Numbered from the stretch's first letter, positions 24,665 through 33,945 are shown. The stretch: 60,816 nucleotides of DNA from an uncultured Prevotellaceae bacterium (GCA_947167455.1 CAMVIB010000016.1:1-60816), one strand, 5' to 3'. Notes: a model not told the origin generated them from the sequence alone. Translations and numbers: made by a program.

Positions 24665-27400
24665 TTAAATAATCAGCTTCACACGGAAGCCTCGTTTGGT
24701 AGGTTCCTCCACTACCTGCAGGCATTGTGCGGCGAGTTCGCTGCGCTGGACATCGCTGAGTGGCGTGGCGGTCAGCTGCTCCACCATGAAGTCGAGGGCG
24801 GTGACGGCCGACTGCTCGCTGTGGGTGATGCGGACGGTGATGGGTCGGTAGGCCGCCATGATGTCGTTGAGCATTCTGTCGGTCAGCAGCAGCGCCGTTT
24901 CCAGCTTCCCTGTGATATTGTACTTCTGGCAGAAGGCATTGATGACAGAGCGCATGCCCAGGAAGTCGAAGTCGGGGCCGTCAATCTCGAAGACCTCCTT
25001 GCGTATGCGCTGGATGAAGGCCTTGGTGGCGCTGTGGACGGGTGCCTCGAAGATCTGCCCGGGCGTGCCGTCCTCGTGGATATAGCCGCCCATCATGAAG
25101 AAGATGCGGGTGGAGACGTCGCGGGCGAACTTCATCTCGTGGGTGACGATGAGCATGGTCATGCCCTCCTTGGCCAGTTGCCGGATGACGCTGAGCACCT
25201 CGCCCACCATGGTCGGGTCGAGGGCCGACGTGGGTTCGTCGAAGAGGATGACGTCGGGCTTCATGGCCAGAGCCCTCGCGATGGCCACGCGTTGTTTCTG
25301 TCCTCCGGAGAGGCTGGAGGGATAGACGTCCGCCTTCTCTGCGAGTCCCACCTTGCGCAGCAGTGCCAGGCCTTCCTCGCGCGCCGTCTCCTTGGGCGTA
25401 TGGCGCAACTGGCAGGGTGCGAAGATGACATTCTCCAGCACGGTCTTGTGCTCAAAGAGGTTGAACGACTGGAACACCATGCCCATCTTCTGGCGCAGGC
25501 GGTTGACGGGATAGCCCTTGGCGAGGATGTCCTCTCCATCGACGACGATGCTGCCGCTGGTGGGTTGCTCCAGCAGGTTCAGGCATCGCAGTAACGTACT
25601 CTTGCCCGTGCCGGACGGGCCGATGATGGAAATGACTTCGCCGCGATGCACGTCGGTGTTGATGTCGCGCAGCACGTCGAGGGTGCCGTAGCTCTTACGG
25701 AGATGAGAGATATGGAGTCCCTCCATCGCTGCTTCCCCGTGGACGCGGGGAGCCGGACGCGACTCCTCATTGCGTTTGCGGCGTCGGACGAAGAGCCACG
25801 CAGCACCACCTATTATAATAAGGAGAGGAATCGTCCAGTAGCGCATATCTGTGTCGCCGTCGTCGTCAAGGGGCTGGAGGGCACCGTCTGTCAGTATTCC
25901 CGCCTCGCCCTTGCGGGTGATGAGCACGATGTGCGATTCGATATATCCGTCGGAGAAGAGCACCTGCTTCTGCCGCTCCTCGGTGACGCTGATGGCGCCC
26001 ATGGCCATGTCAACCTTGCCCGTCTGCACGGCCGGGATCTGCGCGGCGAAGTCCATCACGAGGAATTCCAGTTGCCAGTTGCGCCGGTTGGCCCACTCCG
26101 TCAGGAGGGCCGGTTCCAGCCCGGACAGCTTTCCCGAGCTGATGAAGTTGAACGGCGGCATGGAGGGATAGGTGGCCACGCGCAGGGTTCGTCCGGTGCC
26201 TCGCTGCTGAGGAATGGCCATCGCCGAGGGGTCGTCGGATTTCTGCCATTTGTCGTATATCTGCTGGTAGGTGCCGTCGCGCCGGATGTCGCTTAGGAAG
26301 CTGTTGAAGTCCTGCTGCAAGACAGCATTGTCCTGCCTGAAGATGGCACCGATGGGTATATTCGGCAGTCCTGCACCCACCGAGTCCACCTTGACAGCGA
26401 TGTCCCTGCAGAAATTCAGCGTCAGGCTCTCGCTGCCCGCCACATCAATCTTGCCGTTATCCAAGGCTGCTAGGACGTCGGTCTGGCTGGTCATGCGCAG
26501 GATGTTGGCATCGGGAGCCATGCTGGTGACGGCGATGTCCTGTATGCTGCCGATGATGACACCGACGTTCTTGCCCTTCAGTGCCCTGAAGACGGGGGAG
26601 ACATTCCCGTCCGCGGTAGCCACGGTGGCGGAAGAGGCGCCGGCCACGAGCGTAGGCACGTAGCACACCGTTCCGCCAATCAGTAGTGCCACAGCCGCAG
26701 CGATGGCCGTCATGTGCCGGCGTTCCACCAGCGACCGCAGCAGCAGTCCGATGAGCCATGCCATGAGGAAGTAGATGATGGCCGTCATGATCAGGGGGAA
26801 GAAGGCGTCGAAGGTGCGCGAGCGTATCAGGTCGGAGGCGCGCGTCATGTCGGCCACGGCGATATAGCCCACGATGCTCGTGCCCTTCAGCAGGCTGATG
26901 ATTTCGCCCTGATAGACAGGCATCACCGCCCTGACCACCTGCGGCAGCACAATCTTGAGGAACGTCTGCCGGCCGGTGAAGCCCAGTGCCAGCCCGGCCT
27001 CCGTCTGGCCGCGGTCGATGCCCAGGATGGCGGTGCGCAGCATCTCGCTGATGTAGGCCGCCGTGTTCATGGCGAAGGTGATGATGGCCACCACGATGCC
27101 CGAGGCATCCATCGGAGCCAGCACCACATAGTACATCAGCATGAGCAGCACCAGCACGGGGGTGCCGCGCATCAGCTCTACATACACCTGGGCAACCTGG
27201 CGCAGCCATGCCCGACGGCTCATTCTGCAGAAGCACACCAGTCCGCCCAGCAAAGTGCCTAAGACGGCGGCGCAGAGTGTGATCAGCAGCGTCACCTGCA
27301 GACCGTCGAGAATCATCCTGTAGCGCTCTTCCGCTATCAGGTTATTGGTGAAGCTCTCCACCAGAGAGTTCCAACCCGTCAGGGATAACATCTTAATCAT
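24665..27400 (-). CDS. One-chain polar amino-acid ABC importer (permease, permuted binding domain, ATPase)
   Basis: 911 residues from ATG 27400; the promoter at 27437-27465 rules out the upstream TTG. Order: GlnP-type permease (about 1-235; [33 protein letters not shown]), a sixth membrane helix, a periplasmic binding domain with its lobes in reversed order (lobe 2 with [13 protein letters not shown] first, lobe 1 with [15 protein letters not shown] second), a membrane helix ([18 protein letters not shown]) followed by basic RRRKR, then a GlnQ-type ATPase ([36 protein letters not shown]). About 100 unrecognised residues end the chain. It should import glutamine-, arginine- or similar amino acids with all subunits covalently joined. 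Confidence 0.88.
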   Translation of the reverse strand: MIKMLSLTGWNSLVESFTNNLIAEERYRMILDGLQVTLLITLCAAVLGTLLGGLVCFCRMSRRAWLRQVAQVYVELMRGTPVLVLLMLMYYVVLAPMDASGIVVAIITFAMNTAAYISEMLRTAILGIDRGQTEAGLALGFTGRQTFLKIVLPQVVRAVMPVYQGEIISLLKGTSIVGYIAVADMTRASDLIRSRTFDAFFPLIMTAIIYFLMAWLIGLLLRSLVERRHMTAIAAAVALLIGGTVCYVPTLVAGASSATVATADGNVSPVFRALKGKNVGVIIGSIQDIAVTSMAPDANILRMTSQTDVLAALDNGKIDVAGSESLTLNFCRDIAVKVDSVGAGLPNIPIGAIFRQDNAVLQQDFNSFLSDIRRDGTYQQIYDKWQKSDDPSAMAIPQQRGTGRTLRVATYPSMPPFNFISSGKLSGLEPALLTEWANRRNWQLEFLVMDFAAQIPAVQTGKVDMAMGAISVTEERQKQVLFSDGYIESHIVLITRKGEAGILTDGALQPLDDDGDTDMRYWTIPLLIIIGGAAWLFVRRRKRNEESRPAPRVHGEAAMEGLHISHLRKSYGTLDVLRDINTDVHRGEVISIIGPSGTGKSTLLRCLNLLEQPTSGSIVVDGEDILAKGYPVNRLRQKMGMVFQSFNLFEHKTVLENVIFAPCQLRHTPKETAREEGLALLRKVGLAEKADVYPSSLSGGQKQRVAIARALAMKPDVILFDEPTSALDPTMVGEVLSVIRQLAKEGMTMLIVTHEMKFARDVSTRIFFMMGGYIHEDGTPGQIFEAPVHSATKAFIQRIRKEVFEIDGPDFDFLGMRSVINAFCQKYNITGKLETALLLTDRMLNDIMAAYRPITVRITHSEQSAVTALDFMVEQLTATPLSDVQRSELAAQCLQVVEEPTKRGFRVKLII

Positions 27401-27436
27401 TACCTTATTCTTACTTATTACTGTTGTCTTCTGGCG

Positions 27437-27465
27437 CAAAGGTACAACTTATTTCTGAGAAACAA
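27437..27465 (-). promoter_or_regulatory. Promoter of the ABC importer
   Basis: Minus-strand TTG (27463-27465), 18-bp spacer, TACCTTTG (27437-27444), 36 bp before the ATG at 27400. Confidence 0.65.
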
Positions 27466-27520
27466 GCCGCATCGGCGCATAATGTTTGTGTTTTCTGCCC
27501 GCGAGTGGCTATTTTCCAGG

Positions 27521-27660
27521 TCACCTGTCGCCTACTTTGGCATACCACTTCTTGATGCTCTTACGTCCGGCTTCCTTGTCGCACTTCTTGGCAAAGACCA
27601 TCCTCAGAGAGTGTGTCAGGCTGTATGCCATCTCTATATCAGGATACAGTTCAACCCGAA
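27521..27660 (-). pseudogene. Transposase fragment (ISL3-like)
   Basis: The minus-strand translation VELYPDIEMAYSLTHSLRMV, then FAKKCDKEAGRKSIKKWYAK, resembles the segment after the catalytic core of ISL3-family transposases. It is closed upstream by a stop and ends at TGA, leaving about 45 codons. No terminal inverted repeats of a whole IS can be assigned. It marks a decayed insertion in this gene-poor stretch. Confidence 0.45.
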
Positions 27661-27830
27661 TCGGTCATTAGAAGCGCAATAATCCGTGGTAAAGTTTGTA
27701 ACGTGTTGAAATTTCGTCTTTTGTATGGTTGAATTTCTAATGGCGGTCATTAGAAAAGTCAAATTACAAAAGGACTGTTATCAATCGGTTATGAAGACGA
27801 CCACGAAAATGACCGTCCTAATGACCGATT
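27659..27830. repeat. 13-bp inverted repeat flanking 146 bp
   Basis: AATCGGTCATTAG (27659-27671) and its exact complement (27818-27830). A further half-copy GGTCATTAGAA lies at about 27742. The enclosed frame (70 codons from 27725) shows no family features. Confidence 0.6.
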
Positions 27831-27927
27831 TGGGATTATCAGGAGCTAAAGCCCAGACTGTGATAAACCAGACTCCGGGGGCAGGAGCTTGCGCTCTTCG
27901 TTTACAGGACATTTATGTCATGCAGAT

Positions 27928-28120
27928 GTGTATGTAAAACGCAAATATTGCATAATAACAAGCTGAAAACGCATTTTACATACACACCATGCACATTTTA
28001 CATACACAGGTAAACACATTGGTTTTTAATAGATTAAATGTGGGGTGTGTATGTAAGACATCATTTTTTGAAAATAAAATGTAGAAATGCGCACTACATC
28101 GAGCATTTTACATACACACC
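27928..28120. repeat. Five copies of a TTTTACATACACACC motif in both orientations
   Basis: Forward copies: 27971-27988 and 28103-28120 (identical GCATTTTACATACACACC) and 27994-28010 (ends CAGG). Inverted copies: 27928-27942 and 28044-28059. This many near-identical sites in 193 bp of AT-rich DNA without a gene suggests a binding-site cluster. Confidence 0.85.
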
Positions 28121-28222
28121 TTCTATTCATGACGCCCTCAAGAAGCCGCGCCACCTCCAACACGTAGAAGGGTTATCATCTCATGCATTCATCACATGCC
28201 CCTACACGGGTGCGTGACGCCC

Positions 28223-28400
28223 CCTAGGGGAGTTGATAAACTCGCCTAGGCGAGTTACATAACTCCCCTAGGCGAGTTACCTAACTCCCCTAGGGGCTTA
28301 ACGACACTCATTAAAGGGGCTTAACGACACTCACTAAAGGGGCGTGGCGCAACTCGACAAAGGAGAGTTACGCAGCTCACTAAAAAGGGAGTTACGTTTC
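28223..28400. repeat. 22-23-bp tandem palindromic array containing CCTAGG
   Basis: CCTAGG at 28223, 28245, 28267 and 28289, exactly 22 bp apart, each within a near-palindrome of the form AACTCGCCTAGGCGAGTT. The array continues as 22-24-bp decayed units (GGGGCTTAACGACACTCA and relatives) up to the 3' end of the glycosyltransferase gene at 28416. Confidence 0.9.
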
Positions 28401-28415
28401 ACGTCTGAGGCGTGA

Positions 28416-29432
28416 TTAGCGTGCATCGCCTGCTCCCGCGACGGCGGCATATTGTTCCAGCAACATCTTCACGCAATGCTCCACAGAATAGTTCTCCCTG
28501 ACCTCATCGCGAAGCCCGGGCTGGAGGTTGTCAGCCTGAAGTGCGTGAACGACAGCGGCCCCGATATCGTCAACATCATACGGGTCAACGAGCCAGACAG
28601 ACCCCTCCCTGTAATACTCTTTAGGCCCGCCCAGACGTGTGATGACAATGTTGCAGCCATGCACGGCAGCCTCAAGCGCCACCAGCCCGACACCCTCATT
28701 CAGGCTGGGCAGAGCGAACACTTTGGCACGGTTGTAGAGGGCATACAGCTCGTCATCGCTCACGAACCCCTTCACCTCGATATTGGGCGCATCGCCAATA
28801 AGCGCACGGAGGCGCGATTCGGACTCGGCATTGCCGAGACTGCCTACAAGCACGAGACGGAAGCCGAACTTTTTGGCCGCAGCTATCAGGCGCGGAACGT
28901 TCTTGCGCTCCTGCGTCATAGTGCCTGTGAACAGGCAGAACGGCTCCTTGGCGACTCTAGCATCATAGCGGTCGGCAGTGAAGGAAAGTGGCACAAGCCT
29001 TATCTTATCCTCTGCCATACCATACTGACGGATATAGCCGGCTTCATACTGCGTCCTGGCGAGAAAGAGCTTCACATTGTCTCTGTAGCATCGGACAGCA
29101 TAGTTCTGCGAGAACAGACGCAGACGCCCGCAGCCTATGTGCGAGAACAGACGATATTTCCACAAAGGGGTGTTGGAGTCTATCACCGGCGAGAACACCA
29201 CATTGGGGTTCATGCCGCTGCCCCAACGTATCATGTCGTAGTTCCAGAGGCCAAAGCCGAAGAAATGCACTATATCGTAGGTCTTCCACTGATAGTCGCC
29301 CCAGGGACTTATCATATCCACCTGATGCCCTTGGCGGCGCAATTCATTGCACCAGATCTCGGCCTGCTTACGTGTGCCGTCGCCATTACCGTTGTAGCAG
29401 GCATCCGGCTTCACGAGGTATGCTATTTTCAT
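28416..29432 (-). CDS. Family 4 glycosyltransferase
   Basis: GT-B fold retaining glycosyltransferase, 338 residues from ATG 29432 (MKIAYLVKPDACYNGNGDGT). The N-lobe contains the GDGTRKQAE glycine-rich entry, and the C-lobe has FTGTMTQERKNVPRL, LVLVGSLGN, VKGFVSDDELYALYNRAKVFALPSLNEGVGLVALEA (the E-x7-E region) and GGPKEYY. Such enzymes build surface polysaccharides. An in-frame open stretch runs back to 29666 but has antisense-like composition, so the internal ATG is preferred. A -7 box at 29664-29671 would then leave a leader of about 230 nt. Confidence 0.82.
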   Translation of the reverse strand: MKIAYLVKPDACYNGNGDGTRKQAEIWCNELRRQGHQVDMISPWGDYQWKTYDIVHFFGFGLWNYDMIRWGSGMNPNVVFSPVIDSNTPLWKYRLFSHIGCGRLRLFSQNYAVRCYRDNVKLFLARTQYEAGYIRQYGMAEDKIRLVPLSFTADRYDARVAKEPFCLFTGTMTQERKNVPRLIAAAKKFGFRLVLVGSLGNAESESRLRALIGDAPNIEVKGFVSDDELYALYNRAKVFALPSLNEGVGLVALEAAVHGCNIVITRLGGPKEYYREGSVWLVDPYDVDDIGAAVVHALQADNLQPGLRDEVRENYSVEHCVKMLLEQYAAVAGAGDAR

Positions 29433-29663
29433 CTTCTTCACGACTGGTCCGCCTGACACCCGTGGTCGGACAGATAGGATTGATGTTACGTTGACAACAA
29501 GGGGGAAAGCGGGGTATCCGGCTTCTGCTTGTACGCAACTCGAAACGTACCAAGGCCAGCGAACGGAAGACGAGCGTTTTGTCATTCCGAACAGCCATGA
29601 ACAAAGCATCAGCAACGCATTCCACCATGCAGTGCTCCACAACCGACGTAGGTTGAAGCGGTG

Positions 29664-29671
29664 CAAAGTTA
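29664..29671 (-). promoter_or_regulatory. -7 box upstream of the GT4 gene
   Basis: Minus-strand TAACTTTG fits TAnnTTTG. No good -33 element was found. The 230 bp between here and the chosen start hold nothing else I recognise. Confidence 0.4.
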
Positions 29672-29713
29672 CAACTTTTCCGTAAATAATGAGCCTTTAT
29701 GACGTGAAAACTG

Positions 29714-29756
29714 CAAAAAAATGCCCCTCATGGCATGTGTGGCAGCCATGAGGGGC
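29714..29756 (-). terminator. Terminator of the nagB-like / rhaB operon
   Basis: A 12-bp perfect stem (GCCCCTCATGGC and its complement, 10-nt loop), followed on the minus strand by seven T, about 40 bp past the rhaB stop. Confidence 0.85.
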
Positions 29757-29798
29757 AAATAAGTTTATGGCGGTTAGCATGTGAGCGTGTCACGCGGG

Positions 29799-31226
29799 TT
29801 ATGCTGGCATGTAGGTGCGCAGGTCTATGCTGTTACTCACCACGGCCCTCATCTGCGTGAGGTCGCCGACAAGGCTGCAGGCTCGCATCTGTGCGAGCAC
29901 GTTGCCGAGAGCCGTGCCTTCCTGCGGCCCCGCTATAACGGGCATGCCAATGGCATCGGCCGTAAACTGCATGAGGAATTCATTGCGCGAGCCACCGCCA
30001 ATGACGTGCAGGCGTTGTATGTCCACGTCGGTGAGTCGTCGCAAGGTGGCGATGACCTGTGCATAACGCTCTGCCAACGACCGGAAGATGACACGCACAT
30101 AGTCGGCAGGCGTCTGGGGCAGCGGTTGCGCAGTCTCTGTGAGATAGTCGCAAATAGCAGCCGTCATTGAGGCGGGATGAGCGAAGCGCGGGTCGTCGGG
30201 ATTGATGATGCTCTGACACTCTGAAGTCAGGCTGAGGGCATTCAGCTCGTTGACATCAGAGGGTATGTTCCATCGCGACGTGTCGGCGTTCCATTCTTTA
30301 CGACACTGCTCGAAGATCCACAGGCCTGTGATGTTCTTCAGGAAACGTATCGTACCGTCGAGGCCACCCTCATTGGTGAAGTTTTCTGCCAAGCTCTCTG
30401 CTGTGATGATGGGCTTTGCGGTCTCGACGCCGAGCAGCGACCATGTGCCACAGCTGAGGTATGCGAAGTTGGCATCCGTTGCCGGCACGGCAGCCACTGC
30501 CGAGGCTGTGTCGTGGCTTCCCACGGCAACGACCCTTACAGGGCCGACCCCTGTGGCGACCTGAAGCTGCGGTGTCAAGCATCCTACCTTCTCACCCGGC
30601 TTCACGAGGCGTCCGAAGTGTTGTCTCACCATGCCGAGAGAGTGTATGATGACGGGGTCAAGGTCGCCGGTGGTGGGATTTAGCATCTGCGATGTCGAAG
30701 CCACGGTCTGCTCGCATACAGCTTCTCCTGTGAGCATATAGATGAGGGCGTCAGGGATGAAGAGCACCTTGGCAGCCTCCCTCAACGCTGTGCACTTCTC
30801 GCGCCTCAACGTGTCAAGCTGGAAGAGTGTGTTGAAAGGCATGAACTGAATGCCAGTGAGCTGATAGACCTCTTCACGCGGCAAGCGCTCGGAGAAGAAA
30901 AGCTCCATGGCGTTGTCGGTATGCGGGTCGCGATAGCAGTATGGCAGTCCCAACAGCTGTCCGTCGGCACCGATGAACGCGACGTCGCAGCCCCAGGTGT
31001 CTATGCCGATGCTTCGCAGTTCAATGCCTTCTGCCGCCACGAGTCGCAGGGCTTTCAGCACCTCATTGTAGAGATGCGGCAGGTCCCAAAACAAATGATT
31101 GCCAATGGGCAGCTGAGGGTTCTCGAAGCGCGTCAGTTCGCGCATGTCGATACGCTGGCCGTCGGTGGTAGCCACCACGGTACGACCGCTCGTCGCGCCC
31201 AGATCTACGGCAAGGAAAGTCTCCAT
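29799..31226 (-). CDS. rhaB: L-rhamnulokinase
   Basis: FGGY-family sugar kinase, 475 residues, predicted to phosphorylate L-rhamnulose with ATP in rhamnose breakdown. Motifs: FLAVDLGATSGRTVV at 4-18 (phosphate-1 loop), SIGIDTWGCDVAF, GSHDTASAV, YLSCGTWSLLGVE and, near the end, LHVIGGGSRNEFLMQ (adenosine loop). TWGCD and the SCGTWSL block are typical of RhaB rather than FucK, but a fuculokinase-like role cannot be excluded. It starts 10 bp after the NagB-LmbE stop and ends at a strong terminator. The isomerase rhaA lies 17 kb away on the other strand. Confidence 0.88.
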   Translation of the reverse strand: METFLAVDLGATSGRTVVATTDGQRIDMRELTRFENPQLPIGNHLFWDLPHLYNEVLKALRLVAAEGIELRSIGIDTWGCDVAFIGADGQLLGLPYCYRDPHTDNAMELFFSERLPREEVYQLTGIQFMPFNTLFQLDTLRREKCTALREAAKVLFIPDALIYMLTGEAVCEQTVASTSQMLNPTTGDLDPVIIHSLGMVRQHFGRLVKPGEKVGCLTPQLQVATGVGPVRVVAVGSHDTASAVAAVPATDANFAYLSCGTWSLLGVETAKPIITAESLAENFTNEGGLDGTIRFLKNITGLWIFEQCRKEWNADTSRWNIPSDVNELNALSLTSECQSIINPDDPRFAHPASMTAAICDYLTETAQPLPQTPADYVRVIFRSLAERYAQVIATLRRLTDVDIQRLHVIGGGSRNEFLMQFTADAIGMPVIAGPQEGTALGNVLAQMRACSLVGDLTQMRAVVSNSIDLRTYMPA

Positions 31227-31236
31227 GTGTTATTCG

Positions 31237-33228
31237 CTATAGTGGGTGATACTGCACGAAAGCCTCCATAGCCTCGTAGGCTGCAAGGCCGAGATTGTTG
31301 TAGAGCTCTGCCGTAGCGTGGTTGCGGTCCTCGGCACGCTGCCAGAACAGGCGCTCGTCGTTTCCGAGGAACGGTGCCGACTCCATCTGGCTGGCGTGCT
31401 TGAGTATGGCGTTGCGCTTTGCCCGAAGCTCCTCGGGGCTGATGGGTACAGCCATCTCTATGTGCTCGATCTCCCACTCGGCCCATGCTCCGCGATACAT
31501 CCATATACGGCAGTTCTTGAGCCACTCGGCACCGGCTTCCTTCTCGATGTCGATAGCGGCCAGCACAGCATCTGTGCAGACACGGTGAGTGCCGTGCGGG
31601 TCGGCAAGGTCACCTGCGACGAAGATCTGATGTGGCTTCACCTCACGAAGCAGGTTGAGGACGATCTCAATGTCTGCTTCACTGATGGGGTTCTTCTGAA
31701 TCTTGCCTGTCTCATAGAACGGCAGGTTTAGGAAGTGTACGCGTTCGAGTGGTATGCCGCTGTACATTGATGCTATGCGAGCTTCGCCCCGGCGTATGAG
31801 TCCCTTCACCTCGAGGATGTCGCGTGTGTCGAAATCCTCGGGTTTCTTGTTGTTGATGAAGTTGATGAACTCATCGTAGCGTGCCTTGATGGTCTCGTTC
31901 TTGCCGCCTTCGAAGAGCTCGTTGAAGCCCTTTGCGAAGTGCATGAATCGGAACACCTCTTCGTCGCCGACGGCGATGTTGCCGCTGGTCTCGTATGCCA
32001 CATGTACCTCATGGTGCTGTGCTACGAGTCGCTGTAGGGTGCCACCCATCGAGATGACATCGTCATCGGGGTGTGGCGAGAAGATGATGACGCGCTTCTG
32101 TGCAGGTTCGGCACGTTCAGGACGGTTGCTGTCATCGGCATTGGGCTTGCCGCCGGGCCATCCTGTGATGGTGTGCTGTAGGTCGTTGAAGATCTTGATA
32201 TTGACGTTGTATGCCGATCCATAGATAGCCAGCAGTTCGCCCAGCCCATGCTCGTTGTAGTCTTTGTTGGTGAGCTTGAGGATGGGCTTTCCGGTCTTTT
32301 GGCATAGCCATACTATAGCGGAGCGTATGAGCTTGTCTGTCCAGTCGCATGACGTCACGAGCCATGGGCGACGTATGCGTGTGAGGTTGGCAGCAGAGCT
32401 GAGGTCTGTGACGACCTGCACGTTGTTGTGCATCTGTAGGAATGTTGCGCTCTGCTTGTCGCTGATCTCGCCTTCGACGGCGTTCTTTATGACGTCGGCC
32501 TTTGTCTCGCCCCATGCTATGAGGTAGATTTTCTTGGCCTGACGTATTGTGCTGACGCCCATGGTAATGGCGCAGACGGGCACGTTCTGCTCTGAGCCGA
32601 ATACCTTGACAGCCTCTGCGCGGCACGACGGGTCAAGCAGTACGAGTCGTGTGCGCGAGTTGCGCTGAGAGCCTGTTACGTTCATGGCAATGTTGCCCAT
32701 ACGTCCGATGCCGAGCAGGCAGATGTCGATGCCTCCCATCTCCTCAATCATCTTCTCGTAGGCCATACAATGCTCTGTGAGTCGTTCCTGAGGCGTTGTG
32801 CCGTCGAGCGGGTAGATGTTCTGTACGGGGATATCCACGCGGCTGAAGAACTGGTCTTTCAGTTGCTGTAGGTTACTGGCTGTCGATTCTGCCGGCAAAG
32901 GGTAGTACTCATATGTCACAAAGACGACCACGTTCTGGAAGCTGAGTCCCTCTTCTTCGTGCATGCGTACGAGCTGGTTGAAGACTTCGGTGAGGGTGGC
33001 TCCTCCTGAGAATGCCATTGTGCATGCGCGTATTTCGCGTTGTTTCTGGCGTATGGTGGCAGCAATTTTGAGCGCTATGGCTTGTGCACCTTCCTCAGAG
33101 GTGGCATAGATGTCTGTGGGAAGCTTCTCGAAACGTGTCAGCACAGAGCGCTCGATGTTGCCTCCTGGACGGTAGTAGCGCGGCGACACGCGGTCGAGGG
33201 TGATTTGTGAACTTAGGTTTGTTTTCAT
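31237..33228 (-). CDS. NagB-like domain fused to LmbE/PIG-L deacetylase domain
   Basis: 663 residues. Residues about 30-345 have the glucosamine-6-phosphate deaminase fold (MAFSGGATLTEVFNQLV, LLGIGRMGNI, ATFLQMHNN). The catalytic pattern is degraded: where NagB has D-G-H-I-A-F-N-E this protein has M-G-N-I-A-M-N-V (177-184), and the aspartate of NMDEY is tyrosine in VTYEYYP. Residues about 378-663 are an LmbE/PIG-L deacetylase with an intact zinc motif PHPDDD (386-391). A plausible role is sensing or deacetylating amino-sugar metabolites. It forms an operon with rhaB. Confidence 0.85.
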   Translation of the reverse strand: MKTNLSSQITLDRVSPRYYRPGGNIERSVLTRFEKLPTDIYATSEEGAQAIALKIAATIRQKQREIRACTMAFSGGATLTEVFNQLVRMHEEEGLSFQNVVVFVTYEYYPLPAESTASNLQQLKDQFFSRVDIPVQNIYPLDGTTPQERLTEHCMAYEKMIEEMGGIDICLLGIGRMGNIAMNVTGSQRNSRTRLVLLDPSCRAEAVKVFGSEQNVPVCAITMGVSTIRQAKKIYLIAWGETKADVIKNAVEGEISDKQSATFLQMHNNVQVVTDLSSAANLTRIRRPWLVTSCDWTDKLIRSAIVWLCQKTGKPILKLTNKDYNEHGLGELLAIYGSAYNVNIKIFNDLQHTITGWPGGKPNADDSNRPERAEPAQKRVIIFSPHPDDDVISMGGTLQRLVAQHHEVHVAYETSGNIAVGDEEVFRFMHFAKGFNELFEGGKNETIKARYDEFINFINNKKPEDFDTRDILEVKGLIRRGEARIASMYSGIPLERVHFLNLPFYETGKIQKNPISEADIEIVLNLLREVKPHQIFVAGDLADPHGTHRVCTDAVLAAIDIEKEAGAEWLKNCRIWMYRGAWAEWEIEHIEMAVPISPEELRAKRNAILKHASQMESAPFLGNDERLFWQRAEDRNHATAELYNNLGLAAYEAMEAFVQYHPL

Positions 33229-33260
33229 ACGATAATAATATAGGTGTTAGTCTTAATGTA

Positions 33261-33298
33261 GTGGAATGATGCCGAAGACACTGTTCGGCATCTTCCAC
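33261..33298. terminator. Hairpin between the OMP gene and the NagB-LmbE gene
   Basis: GTGGAA(T)GATGCCGAA pairs with TTCGGCATCTTCCAC, a 15-bp stem with one bulge and a 7-nt loop. It lies about 60 bp past the OMP stop and is its likely terminator. The T-rich side is on the plus strand, so orientation is uncertain. Confidence 0.55.
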
Positions 33299-33358
33299 CT
33301 TTTATTCATGCGTGCCTGCGTTTGTGGCGGGATGTGACGGTGGCGTGTTTACGATGTC

Positions 33359-33880
33359 TCAGAAGTAAAAGCCAAGCCCAATCCTGAGTCCGACCTTGGA
33401 TGCATCAGAGAAGTTGTTGAGGCACATGTTATAGAAGACGGCAGGCTGTATCGTCAAGTACTGGTTGACGAAGAAGGCGTAGCCCACCTCTGGCGTGATG
33501 TAGAAGTTGTCATATTTGTGCAAGCCGTTATTTGCATGTCCGTACTCGAATCCGAGTCCAAGATAAATGCCGTTCTGCTCAATGTAGTAGCGTCCGCCGA
33601 CACCTATAGTAATCTCGTGGACAAACTTGCTGTACTCCTGGTTGTACTTCTCGAGGGTGATGCGCTTCTGGTCGAAGCCTACGCGTCCGAAGAGCAGGAA
33701 GTCGCGTGCTACGAATGCACCGGCCGTAGCGTCAATGTCAAAGCGCAGCTTTTCCTGCTTGCTATAGGTGAGGCTGAGACCTGAGAAGGATGCGTCGATG
33801 TACTTTTTTCCTGCTTCGAACTGAGCATTTGCGTTGATGGTTGTCAAGGCCATAATCAGGCCGAAAAGAAATTTTTTCAT
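33359..33880 (-). CDS. Small outer-membrane beta-barrel protein
   Basis: 173 residues with a signal peptide (MKKFLFGLIMALTTINANA-Q). The mature part alternates aromatic and polar residues in about eight strands (YIDASFSGLSLTY, FDIDATAGAFVARDFLLFGRVGF, EITIGVGGRYYI, GIYLGLGFEYGH, FYITPEVGYAFFV, LTIQPAVFYNM) and ends in a barrel-type strand with a terminal aromatic (VGLRIGLGFYF). It fits an eight-stranded OmpX/OmpW-like barrel. Its own promoter lies about 65 bp upstream. Function unknown. Confidence 0.8.
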   Translation of the reverse strand: MKKFLFGLIMALTTINANAQFEAGKKYIDASFSGLSLTYSKQEKLRFDIDATAGAFVARDFLLFGRVGFDQKRITLEKYNQEYSKFVHEITIGVGGRYYIEQNGIYLGLGFEYGHANNGLHKYDNFYITPEVGYAFFVNQYLTIQPAVFYNMCLNNFSDASKVGLRIGLGFYF

Positions 33881-33945
33881 GATTGTATGGTTTTAATGAT
33901 TAATAATTCCGTTGTCATAACATGCGTGTGCACGCTATCTTGATA

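Noticed and set aside
27725..27937. 70-codon plus-strand frame in the gene-poor stretch
   Set aside because: It lies inside an inverted repeat, has no promoter box or ribosome site, and shows no recognisable features.
29386..29640. 84-codon minus-strand frame overlapping the GT4 start
   Set aside because: It is in a different phase from the clear GT4 gene, has no homology-like pattern, and is cut by the GT4 coding region.
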